Source: Embiotoca jacksoni (Eukaryota; Chordata; Actinopteri; Embiotocidae). From it: a DNA stretch of 64,000 bases. Location: assembly GCA_022577435.1 (NCBI GenBank), contig JAKOON010000012.1, positions 6,197,412 to 6,261,411 of the forward strand, in the 5' to 3' direction. Shown piece after piece: positions 1 through 13,171 of this stretch (positions are counted from its first letter, which is position 1; every line of letters begins with the position of its first letter). A program made the translations under genes and the position numbers. Below the pieces are notes generated by a model. The model made no database searches. It was not told the origin of the DNA and saw nothing but the letters and a program-made list of their open reading frames with translations.

Positions 1-916
1 TGTCGTGGAGGAACTGTGTCCCCTCCACCAGCATCCATTGCCCTTCAGACCTGCTTGTGTTACATTAACTACACATCAGGAATAGAGTTTCTAGACTGCC
101 TGTTCCTGCGATGGCTTAGCACCTGGTTCCGTGTGCTGTGCTCCATTAAGTAGCAGAGCAGCTAAACTCAAAGTCATCGACACCCCCCCCCCCCCTTCAT
201 GCTCACATACACACAGATGCAAACAAGTGCACAGCACACTGAGTCAGCGGAGCATTCACATTTGTGAATGTGGCATGTTGCAGATAGGCACATGAAAGGA
301 GCAGACCTGCTGAAAAAATGCTGGAGCTTTGATCATCTTTGTTGCTGTTTCTATTTTTAAAGGTGCATGTTCTCCTTGACCTCCTACACTCAGAATATGT
401 TCATGACAGAAATGCCTCGGGTTAGAGTAAGGTTTGGTGTTCATACAGGGTGCGACTATCTTAAAATTAAAGCAGAAGCAGTGATATATTTGAAAGAGGA
501 AAGTTGTTTTTGTTGAAGATTTTAGAGAGGTGATGTTCCTGCAGATTGTATAATTCCTCTGACGTCAGAAACTGTCACAGCCTACGTCAGCATTTGTGAC
601 TCAATGCAAAGAGCTCATAGTTAGGCTGAATGAAAGGCTGTCAATAGAGGGAGGCAACTTTAATCCATACCCTCCCCTCCCCTCGCTGAGGGGCTCAAGG
701 GCGATCACTGCTGGATGAAAACAAGACATGACAGTTAAGGGACAACACATTTCCATCCTGTGTCACCTCCGACACTTACCTCACTTTATCTAGAGTCAGA
801 GTTTTGTGGCTTCGGTGTAAATAAACAGGAATTCATGCAAACTTCAGTCGCTTAAAGACACATAAATCCACAAAGAAACCACATGTCACAAATCACTAGG
901 GAAGATGACCTCTGAC
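1..916. other. cyp11c1 intron 3 (partial), no coding sequence seen
   Basis: This stretch lies 3' of the cyp11c1 exon ending at 917 on the minus strand and holds no segment matching the next expected P450 exon. It contains a poly-C run near 183-195 and a palindromic TGACGTCA at 560-567. The first 60 bases show a short minus-strand open frame after an AG, but it is too short to assign. Confidence 0.6.
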
Positions 917-2791
917 CTTCCAGTGCGAAGCGGAAGAGGTCAGGACTGGGATCCAATGTAAGACTGCGTCTCCCCTCCCCCCCTCTCCCCTCCTTCTCCA
1001 CTCTCGCCTGCAGCATTCGACAGAAATCCCCCGCCACCTCATCAAGCAGGGGGAGGAAGCGCTTCACCGCCGCGCTCATCATCACCTCCTTGTTGAGCTG
1101 CAGACGGTCAGCCCTCCACTCCTCACCGTTCCTGTGGAGAGAAGAATTTATGCAAAGCATTGAAATCGACCCATTTCACTTCTGCTCAGTTATTGTGAAG
1201 CAAAAAAATTTGAGTATGAAAGAAAGCCACAATACATTTATCAAGCAGCTCTGCCTTGTGAAGGTGACTATTAGTCACTCCTGACCGCAATTATTCTATT
1301 ATTATTGCAATACAACCGACCTACAAACATATTAATTCAGACTCTCACATTTTCTATTATTTCTTTATATGAAAGAACATTATAATAAAAAAAAGGCAAC
1401 CTTTATATACGATTCAACTGCAGTATGTGTCAGTAGTTGCGTGAATTACATCAATACACAGTTGCTTAAGTGAAAGCAAATTGATTTTGAAAGTCAATTA
1501 AAGGGGCTTTCCATCAATTTTGCTTATAAATGCCAGTTTACCCATCAGGATATGTACTACTTTCCAAACTCGGACATCATTAGGGTAATCTCAGTGTAGG
1601 TTTGGATCCAGGCAGATAGTCTCAAAATAAAATATTGTATGGGTTGGATTTTAGGAAGCGTAGAGTCCAGTGTTTTTGTAGCTGGACCTGTATGGACTAA
1701 AAGTCATACCTCAGCCTCTCCTGATTTTCACACCTCATGTGAGTCTTCAAACTTTATGGGTGCAATACGAAGAAGCTGGAGTAATTTTCCAATTCTACAC
1801 TTTCCCAACAGTAGAATAAAAAAGGCACAGTAGCAGACAGCAATGAATACCATCTCCCACCGAGGAGGATGGGCAGAAGGCAACACAGACTGCACCAGGT
1901 TTTATCCAACTTGGCTCATTTTTCAGCAAACAATAACTTGAACGAAGAATAAATATTTTGCACAGCTGATTAAACCACCCCAAAATTGAGTAAAATGATG
2001 AGGGTACAAGTGATTACATGCATTTACACACACAAACTTATTAACAATACTCATAGGAACATTGTATGGATTTAGTCAAGTCTTGACCCTAAAATTTGAT
2101 GACTAGAATGATGAAGATTTTGGCCACGGAAGGGAGGCGAGTCCCCACAGTTTTACTGCTTAAACAGATCACCACATCGAGTAATACACATGAAAACATA
2201 GACTGGCACTGACTTGAGGAAGACTCCCTTGCTGTGCTTGCGTATCTCTCGATGTGTTGCCCACGGCTGCAGGGTCATCCGTCGGGGGTGCAGGCCCTCC
2301 GACTGAAACAGCTCACTGATGTCGGATGGCAGTATGATGTTTACACTGTTTAGGGTGCCCATGTTCTCCCTTCACACATACACAGAGAGGTGATGGTGTA
2401 AACACACACTCAAGACTGCTACATGTTGGAGACCAATTGTCCACATTTACACCTCCCTCTACCTGTAGATGGGGCCGAGGGCGTTGAAGGTCCCCTCCAT
2501 GTGCTTGTGGAGCTGCCGGAAACGATCCTCTCTCCAGAACTTCACCAGGTTGTACCAGCCGTTCCTCCCAGTGTGAGGGATTTCCTCAAAGCTCCTCACC
2601 CGTCCATCCACACCTCTTCTTCTAACCTCTTTAAGAGCTCCTTTTCCCCCTTCTAACTTTCTATCCACCACAGTCCCTGCTGCCGTCATACAAAGACCCT
2701 TTTGTGGTGTGACACCGAAAAGCACATTTCTGGAGCCACGATTGCTCTGAGCTCTGACACACACAGTCACTCGTATGGACATGCTCCTCAT
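917..2791 (-). CDS. cyp11c1: Steroid 11-beta-hydroxylase, mitochondrial P450 (exons 1-3, partial)
   Basis: This is a mitochondrial cytochrome P450 of the CYP11 family. In fish the CYP11C1/CYP11B enzyme hydroxylates steroids at C11 to make cortisol and 11-ketotestosterone. Exons in transcript order are 2463-2791, 2214-2369 and 917-1131, with phases 2, 2 and 1 that join without a frameshift. They give about 233 residues of a protein near 500 aa. The start at 2791 (MRSMSIR...) opens an Arg-rich segment suited to a mitochondrial presequence; a second Met lies three residues on. Recognisable stretches are RSFEEIPHTGRNGWYNLVKF, LHPRRMTLQPWATHREIRKH, AVKRFLPLLDEVAGDFCRML and LDPSPDLFRFALE. The haem-binding Cys and I-helix are encoded beyond the left edge. 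CYP11A is the alternative, but the segments resemble fish CYP11B/C more closely. Confidence 0.85.
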
Positions 2792-4149
2792 ACTCCAAAC
2801 CAGATGTGTCCGTCGGTCTCATCCAGAGCTCTGACACCCTTTGTTGTCTTCGTTTCTGAGGACTGATCATTTACTTCCTCCAGCCTCAACCTCCTACACA
2901 TCCTTGAATGAGCTTTATCATGCTGATGAACTGATAGGAGGAGGCGATTTATGAATGTGAGTGTCAGAGTTCAAGAGAAACACAACAGAGCCAGGATGTC
3001 AGGCTGATCCAGACCAGAACACACACACAAACACACAGGGCAAAAAAAAAGTGAGTCCAACTGGCTAAAAAACTCTGTATTACAAGTTTCACTTACAGCT
3101 AATCAACAATAAATAAAAAGAATATAAGCAGCTACATGTTGGTGACAAGGTTCTTTGCTGAGTTTTATATTTCTGTTTCATGTTGTACAATAGCCATCAG
3201 CATGAGACTAAGTACACCAAAATCAGCTAAAAAAAAAAAAAAAAAAAAAAAGTAGTCACCATCACAAGAAAGAAGTAGCTTCATATTTGGCTCAGACACA
3301 TCACACATATATTTTTGGCTCATATACATTCTGCAGATATAACAAACGTTTCAGCGAATATTGAACAAGAAACAGTAAAACAAGTTACTCATAATCATTT
3401 GCACATCTGTATTTTCATTACTTTGTCAATGCATGTCGTGAACATGTGGGCCTGAGGTTCCTCACTTGTGCATAGATCACCCAGTTGGATCTATAATGTT
3501 TGTAGAGCTGTGACAGCCCTGTAAACTACCTACAGTTGCTCTATCATAAAACAGCAGCTTCTTAGTGAAGCATTACCATGACAACACCCTATATAATAAC
3601 TGATTCTGTAAGACAGTACATCATAATGCAACAAGTTATTTAAACATATAAAATGACTATAAATGAGCTAAAAGATCATGTAAAAAACTAACTAACTAAC
3701 TATCAGTTACTATTATTGTTGCAGCTGCACAAAATAAAGTCACGGGCAACACTTAACTATGTCCCACTGATTAGGACAAATGGTACTCACTATAGGTAGA
3801 TTTCACTGGCTTGTGCGTAAAGGTTATTATGTAGGGTTCATAACTAAAAGCCTGCATCTAATTTTCAGACATTACATTTTTCTTCTTGTTCATTCTATAT
3901 TTGATATTGACTTGTCTGGCAGTTACACATTGTGCTTGCTACATAAAAGTCAAAAGATAGGTACAAGAGTAGAGTCTCAATAATGTGGTTTCATTGTGAC
4001 AACAGGTATGAACAGTCTGACTCTGTGTTCATGTAAAACAGTGAAGCTTAATTACGTGTAAGCAGCAATCATGTGTATTCTCCCCGCTGTTCCCCTTATT
4101 TACACAATCAAAAGACAGCGTAGTACTCATCTCTGGGATTACATATTGA
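2792..4149. other. Intergenic: cyp11c1 upstream and complexin-like 3' flank
   Basis: This is A/T-rich sequence between two minus-strand genes. It should hold the cyp11c1 promoter (just above 2791) and the 3'UTR of the complexin-like gene (just below 4150). A 25-base poly-A run lies at about 3229-3251. No coding segment was recognised. Confidence 0.5.
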
Positions 4150-6725
4150 TCACATGATTTTACAAGAGTCCCCGTTTGCCGGCGTGGGAGTGGGAGTCCT
4201 GCGGTGTCTCCTCCCTGTGAGCACTGCTGTGCTGAAGCTGAGGCCTTGAAAGGCGCTCAGCAGGTTAAAGCCGTCATCCTTGGGTTTGGTTTCGGGATGA
4301 ATAATCGTCGAAAGCTTGTGGGGGAGTGACACTTTGCTTCCGACAGACCTCAGGTGGTTTGTGTCCGTCAGGCTCTAAGACATGAAGGAAAAAATAGAGG
4401 AAGAATATAAGTGAAAGGCTCAAGATGTGACAAAATATAAGAACTTGATTATCCAAATTAACGAACTTAAAGCTTTAGTGAAGTACTTTTACAAAAACGA
4501 ATGTGTTACATTCAAGCCCTTGCTAAAGGAGTTCAAACCTCCCACCAATAAATCTTCAAGGGTTTTTAAATCTGGTGTCTGGTGAGACAATCCAGTGCTG
4601 GGCGGAAGAATGCATACTGGGCATGCTCTATGGACAGAGCATGTACACCACAGTCTTCTGGCAGACAAAGAAGCTCAGATCCAGTTTAGCCCTATGCTTG
4701 AACGGAAACAAAATATTTCCATCATGCAGCTCCTCCAGACTTTTCAAATGTTATGGGACCAAATGGATCAAATCTGACAGTGAAATGAGTCCTTGTGATG
4801 TCAGTTGTCTCTTATTTCATTTATCTGTCAACTATTAACAATGTATCCTCCGGTTTACAGACACACCAGTAGTGATGGAGAAGACTACAGCGGAGCCTTT
4901 GAATAAAGCTCGTTATAATCACCTTCCACTGACAGAAGGAGGAGTCAAAAGTTCCACACTGCACAACTGTACAATAAACTACACTTGTAAAGAGTAAGCC
5001 TATTATTTATTGTTTTGGTTTGACAAAGAACGCATACCTCTAAAAATGCAGGGTGGAAATTGATGCCAATTTTTGTCAAAAATATCTATTTTTGTTTGGC
5101 AATGTCAGGACTGTGTTCCAGAATTAGTGTTCCAAAACTGTGTGTGGGTCAGATTTATAACTACTGAGTTATGGCCCTTTAAATGAGACTTGATAATAAT
5201 TACATTTGAAATCTTTTCAAAAGCAATTTACCATGGAAACAGGTAATAAATCCAATAATCTGGCAGATGGTTAAAAAAAAAAAAATAACTACAGGGATTT
5301 AAAAAAAAAAAACCCACATGAACAACTATTTAAGGGTGGTTTAAATATGTTATGTATCAACTTTGGTAAAGCTTGAATAAGTTTGTGTTTCACAAAAAAT
5401 TCAAAACAGCAGGAAATCAGTGTGTGTGAGCTTTGAACAAAAGCATTTTGTAAATTGTTCCATTTTATAAACTCATTATATCTGCAGAACTGCAGAATAT
5501 CCTGCTAACTTACAATACTTCTTTTCAGCACGTATCATATTTTGTTCTCTCTCTGACCTCAGACAACTGATATTTTTTCCTGAAGTGAGTTCTCATAGCT
5601 GCTCTCTCTGCGTTCTTCTGAGTGTTCATTGCCTCCCGCAGCTTTCTGTAAACACAGCAGACAAACACAAATACACCTGACATATACCAGACAGAATTCA
5701 GCTCAAGCATTGTCTCTATCACAGCACAGGTGACATGATTTGAAGCGATTCTTTTCAGTCGCCTACTCCAATGAAAGCATTTTGTGACAACTGGAGACAG
5801 TAATGCTGTAAAAATGGTACATTTGAAAAGCACAAGTGACAATTTCATTAACATAAAGTGTTTACAGCGGGGGAAACTTTTATTTTCATATGTGATGGAT
5901 CAGTTCCCATTTTCACCTGAGAATTATAAAACCACACCCGTTTACATGTTTTCATAAAGAACCTTTGCTGTCTCTTTTAATGGTGGAAGAATAAAGCATT
6001 CCTCAAGTACTGTAAAATGTTGTGGTACTTGTATTATACGTCCACGTATTTCCACTCATTCTGTTTAGTTCATACAGCTTCTCTACAGCAATTCAGAAGG
6101 AACTATTGCCCTTTTCCTTATTTAACTACATTTATCTAACAGCTTCAGTTACAAGTTATTTTACAGATTTAAGATTTCCTTACAAATTTCAAAAAGATTT
6201 TAGTTTTTAATAAAATATCATGAATGAAACTAAATAGTTTAATAATTGTATAATAATAATTGTTCAAATTAGCTTTTTCTTAACTATCTAAAGATACAAT
6301 GTCATATAATAGTCTCATCACAGAGTACTTTTCTTTAAGTACATTTTAGCCCCTTCAGTAACATTTCCACTGCAAGTATTGTATTGATGTATTTCTACAG
6401 TAACAGATGTTGCTGCCTGACTTAAAGTATCTGAACACTTCCTTCACTACTGCATGTCTGTTTCTACACTATACACAGTGTCCACTTGCCTCTCCTTCTC
6501 CAGATCTGCTTGGTACAAGCAAATGACTGGCGGGTCTTTGGGATGTGCAGTTCGGAGGGGAGGCGTCTTCCCCAACCTGTTGCGTCCTCCTCTGCCTCCC
6601 CCACCTCTGGCCCTCCGATTTCTGCGTTTGGCACACAACTTCCTCTCCTTCACCTTTGACACACAGCTGGTCAGCTTCCTGATGGGAGCCCTCAGCGACT
6701 TCTTTACCCTCACCACAGACTCCAT
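4150..6725 (-). CDS. Complexin-3/4-like SNARE regulator with C-terminal CaaX box
   Basis: Complexins bind the assembled SNARE bundle and clamp or promote vesicle fusion; the complexin 3/4 type is prenylated and works at retinal ribbon synapses. Exons in transcript order are 6486-6725, 5558-5641 and 4150-4374 (80, 28 and 74 codons plus stop), giving 182 aa with all junctions in phase 0. The central helix spans exons 1-2; TQKNAERAAMRTHFRKKYQL aligns with complexin-3 [20 protein letters not shown], and the stretch from YQ to AER has the same length as in complexin 3. The protein ends in CKIM, a farnesylation box, where complexin 3 has CHIM. Using the AAAG acceptor before 5641 rather than the CAG three bases upstream avoids an extra residue and keeps frame. 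The N-terminal half is odd: it is Arg/Gly-rich, where known complexins are acidic. I cannot say whether it is a cplx3 or cplx4 paralogue. Confidence 0.75.
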
Positions 6726-7674
6726 GATGAGCTGCAGCTCGAGGGATTAAAGGGAACGACCACACCTCTACTTCCTCGACAGATGATGAGTGAATATATG
6801 ATGGTTTTCACCTTCGCTCATGTTGTGTTGCTCTGACAGGACAAACTCGGGACACAGAGTTTCATGTCTCACAGCAATAACTCTAGTTGAGACCTGCCAA
6901 GGACAAGGACAGAAGTTAGAGAAGGCTCAGACACGCAGACTTTGTAAACACACACCTGCTTACAAAGGTTACATACACAGATGAAATGTTTATCATCTAG
7001 AGGGAGTTACAAAAAGAGAAAGATGGAAACCACACAAGGACATAAAGTGACAAATAGCACACTAAATTATGGACAGGCTATTTCTCACATCATTTGTTAC
7101 TATTTATTCACACACACAAAATTGGTTTAGTGTGGTCTTCCCCTCCAAAGCTTTCTTACCCTGCAGGTGGCCACAGTTGGCCGAAGGTTCACAGCATAAA
7201 ATCCTGATAAAGCACCCGGCCAGATGGCTTCCAACACCACTAGACAATCACTTTCCAGACAAAAGTTTTCAAACAAACTGGAGAAAATAATAATAAGAAA
7301 AAAAATACGGAAGACTCTCCACAAGATGTTGTTCCTGTGCTCTCTTGTCCTCCCAGGACAAAATTACTGCTTGCTGTTCAGGTTTCAGCCTCTGCTTCCC
7401 TCTTTCCCTCCTGCAGGCTCGCTCCAAGCTTCACCACCCCCAACTCTCCCATACAGATTACCACTTAAAGGACTTAATGAGGGGAATCTCGTTAGCCGTG
7501 GCAGGGAAGGCACACGATGACACACGTGTTATCATGAAGATTTAGAGGCGTCGGCTGATGTCATGTTGAGTGACACACGCATGCATTCATCGGCCTGACA
7601 TCAGCATTGTTTTTACATTCAGAGACTCTTTTGTACTTTTGGATCACTGTAGTTCCCGCGTCGTTTTCTTAATT

Positions 7675-8340
7675 TAATAAATTCAATTAGATTTTATTTA
7701 TATAGTGCCAAATCACAACAGAAGTCATCATGGCAGAGTCCTTGCAATCTTATAGAGAGAACAATTCAACTGTTCCCACATGAGCGAAAGTTGAAAGAAC
7801 AACTCCCTTTTGACAGGAAGAAACCTTGGAAAGAGCCAGTCTGTCCATCTGCCTCAAATGGTTTGGGTGAGGGGAGAGCGGAGAGAAAAAAAGAACAGCA
7901 TAGAGAGACAACAAACAAAAAAAATGGGCATGTTGATGGGGCCAGTAAACCAAAATCTGAAAAATGTAGCCTCGAACCAGACATACTTTCAGAAAGGTAC
8001 AGGGAGAGAAAAGACACAGTTAATGACAAGCAATGGTGGCATGTTAATGCATAGAGAGTGAAAAAGAGAGTAGAGGAGCTTGGTACATCATGAGAGGTCT
8101 CCCAGCAACCGAGACCTGAGACACATGGTCCTAACTAAAAGCTTTATCAAAAAGCAAAGTTTTAAGTCCAATCTTATAAATGTATTTAAGAAAATAGGAG
8201 GGTAAAGGTAAGACTAGCTGGTACTGGTATGAAAGTCATGCAGATATACGTAGCTTCCCAAGCATCTTTGATGCCTTAGAAGACCATTTAGTTCAGTGGG
8301 TATTTTGCAGATAAAAAGATGAGCAATGATGTGGAAATGA
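7675..8340. repeat. Fish-type dispersed repeat, class unresolved
   Basis: The segment begins near ATTTATATAGTGCCAAATCA and contains TTTTGACAGGAAGAAACCTT followed by a purine-rich stretch. These phrases recur in many spiny-rayed fish genomes, often as TTTAACAGGAAGAAACCTCG. No complete open frame is present. The ends are approximate and the class is not resolved by eye. Confidence 0.55.
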
Positions 8341-11300
8341 AACAAAGAGACATCTAGGTGGAGAGTCTGGCCTGAGAGCAGCATCTGAATCATTGAGGGA
8401 TAAAAGTATTGACAGCTGGATCGAAAAGCTGCCCAAACTGTCCAAGAGGAAGCGACAGAGTGAGCTCACCATCAAGTGCCTCCACCAAATACAAAATATG
8501 AGAGTAAAGCTGTTTAAAGATGCAGAGGAGGTTTTTCTGCATCAGTGAAACAAATCCTAGAAATGTTTTCGACAATCTCTGCAAGTTGTTTTAACTTGTT
8601 ACCTGCAACTTTAACTGCAAGAATCATAAAAAAAACAAATTTAACAACTGCCTAATTAATATGTTGTATTGAAGAAGAATACGTCCTCACCTGCTCACAA
8701 ACAATGGATCAGATATATGTTAGTGAAAAAGAAGATACAAGTAGTGAGACAACGTTTAAATGCTCGTTGATCAAATTAGTATCGACACTGATTAGCTATA
8801 ATGGAAAATATAGGAGATTGAGTGAATCTTTTCAATAATTTTTTTTTATTTATCCCTCAGCCATGTGATTTTCCTGCTAATCCATTGGATTTCTTCAATT
8901 ATTGTTTTTCTTTTTGCAGATGTGTGTCTATTATCACGAGGAGAAACTGTCAATAGCTTTTATAAGTGACATATAAACATTTGCTGAATAGTTTTTGACA
9001 CTATATTTGTATGTAGAAGCAGATATAAGGGCATTTTAAATATTTTATTGTACGTGTCAACTGGTATGTCCTCTATCAGGACATGGTTTAGGACTGCTTT
9101 AATACTCTCTGCAGCCATTCATTATCCGTTTTGCCTCCCCATAGTCAGTTTTATGCTCTGTGACCTACTCTAATGCCCTCATTGGCCCCAACAGCACATA
9201 CCCACACTTTAGCCAACCCATCTAAAATCCTTTGATTGCTTTTTTACCTTCTTCCTATTGTTTCCCATCTGTTCCCCCCCACCACTTCGATTTCTGTCAG
9301 GTAAGGAAGCATTAATGCTTTAACAAGATTACAGGAAGAAGCCACGCCCCCCCTTAATGATCCCAGTAACAAATCTGAGTTCAGTTTACCAATCCAGGGT
9401 TCAAGCACACAACAGTGACTGGAGGAAGGGTGATGTGGCTCTGAGTCAGCAGCACTTTTAACAGGAAAAAGGCAGACAAAGGGACAGAGCTCATTACTGA
9501 AAACTTCCCTCTAATGTCTGAAGCGGTCAGACAAGGTGTTGACATCACAGTCCGGTGAGAACTTCAGCACAAAAAGGCTAACTCATGGTTAAGTATTAAA
9601 GGGAATTACCATGACAAAACATGACAGTGCGTGTGATCACACATGCATCTATTGTGTAGGTAATAAACACATATAAAGAACATAGAGAAAAAAATTAAAT
9701 ATAAATATATAATTTAGATCTTGTAATAATTTTGGTGTATTTGATTCATTGTGTTAATGGGCCCCTTCATCTTGAGGAGGTGATGGAACTTTAACTGTAC
9801 TAATTCAGTATTAAAAAAATATTATTGTGAAAGCAATTAGCATAATGATCAAAATACATTTAAAATTATTGCTTTAAATAAAACCAATACGACCACCACG
9901 GGATTCATTCTTGTCATCCGAGAACAGAAAGTCTTTTAACACTTTGAATTTTGTTTAAATGGATCTCAGTTTCCTCCGATTCTGATCATTACTGTTTTCC
10001 TTAAACCTAAAGACAAACATCCAGTCTGTAACCTAAAGATAAATATCAATTCTCAAATTATTTGATAGGCTATTACTTCTTTACTTCAATGCAGTGTTAT
10101 GACCTTTTTGTTAATTGTGGTCACATTATACTACGCCTACGGTTTATTCTGCATGTAATATCATGTAATTCTAGTTTGCAGATACTAAATATCCTGTTCA
10201 GGTGTTTCTTTCCACGATGTCACAAGAAGGAAACCGGAGCAAACAACACAGAGGCAGGTTACGAAGCACACGATGAACTGTACTTAACGGGCAGGAGGTG
10301 GGATTACAAAGATCAGCCAGGTAACAAAATACAGAGGGTGAGGCCGAGTCAGGGTCCAAAGTTACCAAGTAATTAACAAGCAAGATAGAACAATACACGC
10401 TTTAACACAGATAAACTATAAGTTCTGATCTGTCAACCCAGCAGCGGCAGACTGGGAGTTCATATCCTAAGTGGCCTGATTGACAGAGTGACTGCAGGTG
10501 TGCTGATTGGGGAACTGGGAGCAGGTGAGGTGGGAGTGGCAGCCAGCAGGAAGAAAGACCCCGTCTCAATTAGTATACTTCATTGAGTACACTCACATGT
10601 TAGTACGCTTATTAAACTGCCGCTCTGCACTTACGGAAAATGACTGTAACATTTGAATGCATCCCGCAAATATATCTGCTGACTTTGTTTGGTTATTTGA
10701 GCTAAATATGAGTGTGTTTTCATCCATACAATAAACATACTGATGGCTTCTATCTGACAACAGTATAGCGATACCTGCTGAAAAATACAACATTTTGTGA
10801 GGTCGCATAAAATTTGCTGTGGTAAAGAGCAACGTTCTGCAACAGTTGCATCTGACAATTTCAGCAGTTTGAAATTCAGTTGTCGGTCTCTTCCTTTCTG
10901 CAACGATGGCAATGTTGAAGGTGAAAAGTGTCTACTGTTCCATGTTAAAAAAAATGTTTACCATTTTGTGTCACCACCGAGTTGCTCATGGTTCAGGTGG
11001 AAAAGTAGATTATTTAGTTGCACAGCATGTTGATCCAATGATCATCATGTCTTCGACTCACAGACGTTAAGAAACTTTTTTAATTGTTTTCTTTTGATCT
11101 TCGAAGCAGCTGCCTTCAGTTGTTTTTTGTCATGTGGGATTTCTGTCTTCAGCAGGGTTTAATTCTGGATTCTTCCAGTGTTTGTCTCTGGTTTGGTTGC
11201 ATGTCGAGGTCCGACCGATGAGATTGGAGGGAGTGCTTTGTACTAAAAGTGTGTGATTGGTTGAAAATATCGTAACATTGTTGTAACTTCAGTCTTATTC

Positions 11301-11707
11301 TCAGACTAAATAAAAGTCCTGTTGAGACAGTAAAATAACATTAATGTTTGCAGATATACACTAACACTGATTAACATTAAAATGTCTCTATATTGTAATT
11401 TCAGCTCACGCTCATTAACAATCTAAAATTACTTTCAGCATTGCAAAGGAAGAAGGTCATAAACAAATATGTCTTCATGTCCTTACTGCAAACACAAGAA
11501 CACACAACTGTCCAACACACACTTCAGAGGTAAGGTCTCATTTAGTCAGACACACACACACACACACAAACACACTTACCGAGGCAAGGCTGAAGAGGAA
11601 AACTGGCGAGTGCTCCCTCTCGGTCAGCCGTGTGACCATGCTCTCTGCTGAGCTGCACTCAATCAAGTTGCCAGAGAAGGGCTGCGAGTCAATGGCATTT
11701 GCATGAG

Positions 11708-11710
<3 letters not shown>

Positions 11711-11780
<70 letters not shown>

Positions 11781-11781
11781 T

Positions 11782-11832
<51 letters not shown>
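11711..11832. repeat. (GT)n microsatellite
   Basis: About 60 GT units interrupted by two TCTG variants near 11780. Confidence 0.98.
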
Positions 11833-11834
<2 letters not shown>

Positions 11835-12780
11835 GCTCCGGACTGGACTGCTCGCTGGCTGAGGAACTGAGAGGCCACGATCAGAATGCGAGAACTGAAT
11901 TTATTAAACGACTGCAGATGTCATTCGATACAAAACTTATACCAAAAAACACAGAAATTATTGTTATTAAGTGACTGAGAGCACAAAACTAAAAAATATT
12001 GTGTTAAAGGATCATATCCCTTCAGGTTTTCTATTTACTGAACATTTCCTCTAAATTTTAGAGACACTTTATTTTTTGTTTTGTTTTACATTTTCAAGTT
12101 GGTGCAAATTTCCTCTACTTGCATCTCAGTCTTTAGAGGACTACACCTGTGGGTTTGCATGTTTTAAACTATTTACCCCCATTCAAGTATATTTTTTAGA
12201 TAATTTATTTTCAAACCATGTTTCTGCTGTTTTAAGGATACATTTCTTCTCTAGTTTTTCCATTTATTTTTGAAGTATATGAAAATCTACAAGCAGACTA
12301 AAACTCGCTTGAATTTCAAACCAAAAAGACCAAGTGTCCTTTAATTATGGCCAAAATTGAAAGATTGTTTCTGATCTCAAATGGTTCATACTGTTCACTT
12401 AAGTCTACAGTAAAATGTATAAATATGCAATGATTTTAAAACATTTTGATAGTCTTCTATTTGATTTTCATGCAATACAGAAACGAATGGAGAACACAGG
12501 AAGCCGGAAACATGCATTAAAACATGGTCAGCAAAAACATTTAGATGTCCTTTTGGGAGGAAGTATGTGCTAAATGAATGTTATACAGGTTTAAACCTTC
12601 AGCCACTCATCTTCAGCTTCCCTCAAACCACTGTCAACATGTCAACATGTGTCCTTCCAGAGAGTTCTTTAGCAATCCAGCTGCACATCCCACCCATCGA
12701 CGTCAACGATTAATTTACCACCATCACTGTACAGACCTCATTAGGCAAAAATTTGGATAAGGCAGAAGTAAAAATGTCCC

Positions 12781-12792
12781 TTTATTTTTATT
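12781..12792 (-). terminator. Tandem poly-A signals for the CLK2-like gene
   Basis: Two overlapping-spaced AATAAA hexamers read on the minus strand, about 390 bases past the kinase stop codon at 13172. They are the first good polyadenylation hexamers noticed downstream of the gene. Confidence 0.45.
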
Positions 12793-13171
12793 TTTTCAAA
12801 TCTCACTGTCCTAGTGATGGAGACAAGGAGACTTATTATATTTTAAAAGTCTCCCGAGTGACTCTTATCTGTAGAGCCCAAGGTTGTTCAGTTTGGTCTG
12901 AGAGTGTGGCTGACTGAATTTGGGTATTTTTCAAGGCTGATGTCAGAAATTTGCCTCAGCTAAAGGGCTTAATTAGTAAAGACTCCTTAGTATCTTTTCA
13001 ACTTTCTTTGTACACACTATGTTAAATAAATGAATTAAATTGTGGATATATTAATTTCCTGCTAAATTGAATTAGTCCCTCCTGACTGAAATGTAAAATA
13101 TGCATGATTTGTGGCAACTGAACTCAAACTTGCAAACCCACTGGTACATACTTCAAAGTGTCTTCTAAGGG

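Larger units (their letters stand above)
6726..13171. other. Intergenic region with dispersed repeats and a long GT tract
   Basis: This is 6.4 kb between the complexin-like gene and the CLK2-like gene. I recognised no protein segment on either strand. It holds a dispersed repeat near 7675-8340, a GT tract at 11711-11832 and the 3'UTR of the kinase gene at its right end. The rest is unremarkable A/T-rich DNA. Confidence 0.6.

Noticed and set aside
560..567. TGACGTCA site as a cyp11c1 regulatory element
   Set aside because: It is in an intron, an 8-base palindrome can occur by chance, and nothing else supports it.
11663..11974. His/Thr and Val/Cys repeat frames
   Set aside because: Translation of the GT/CA microsatellite.
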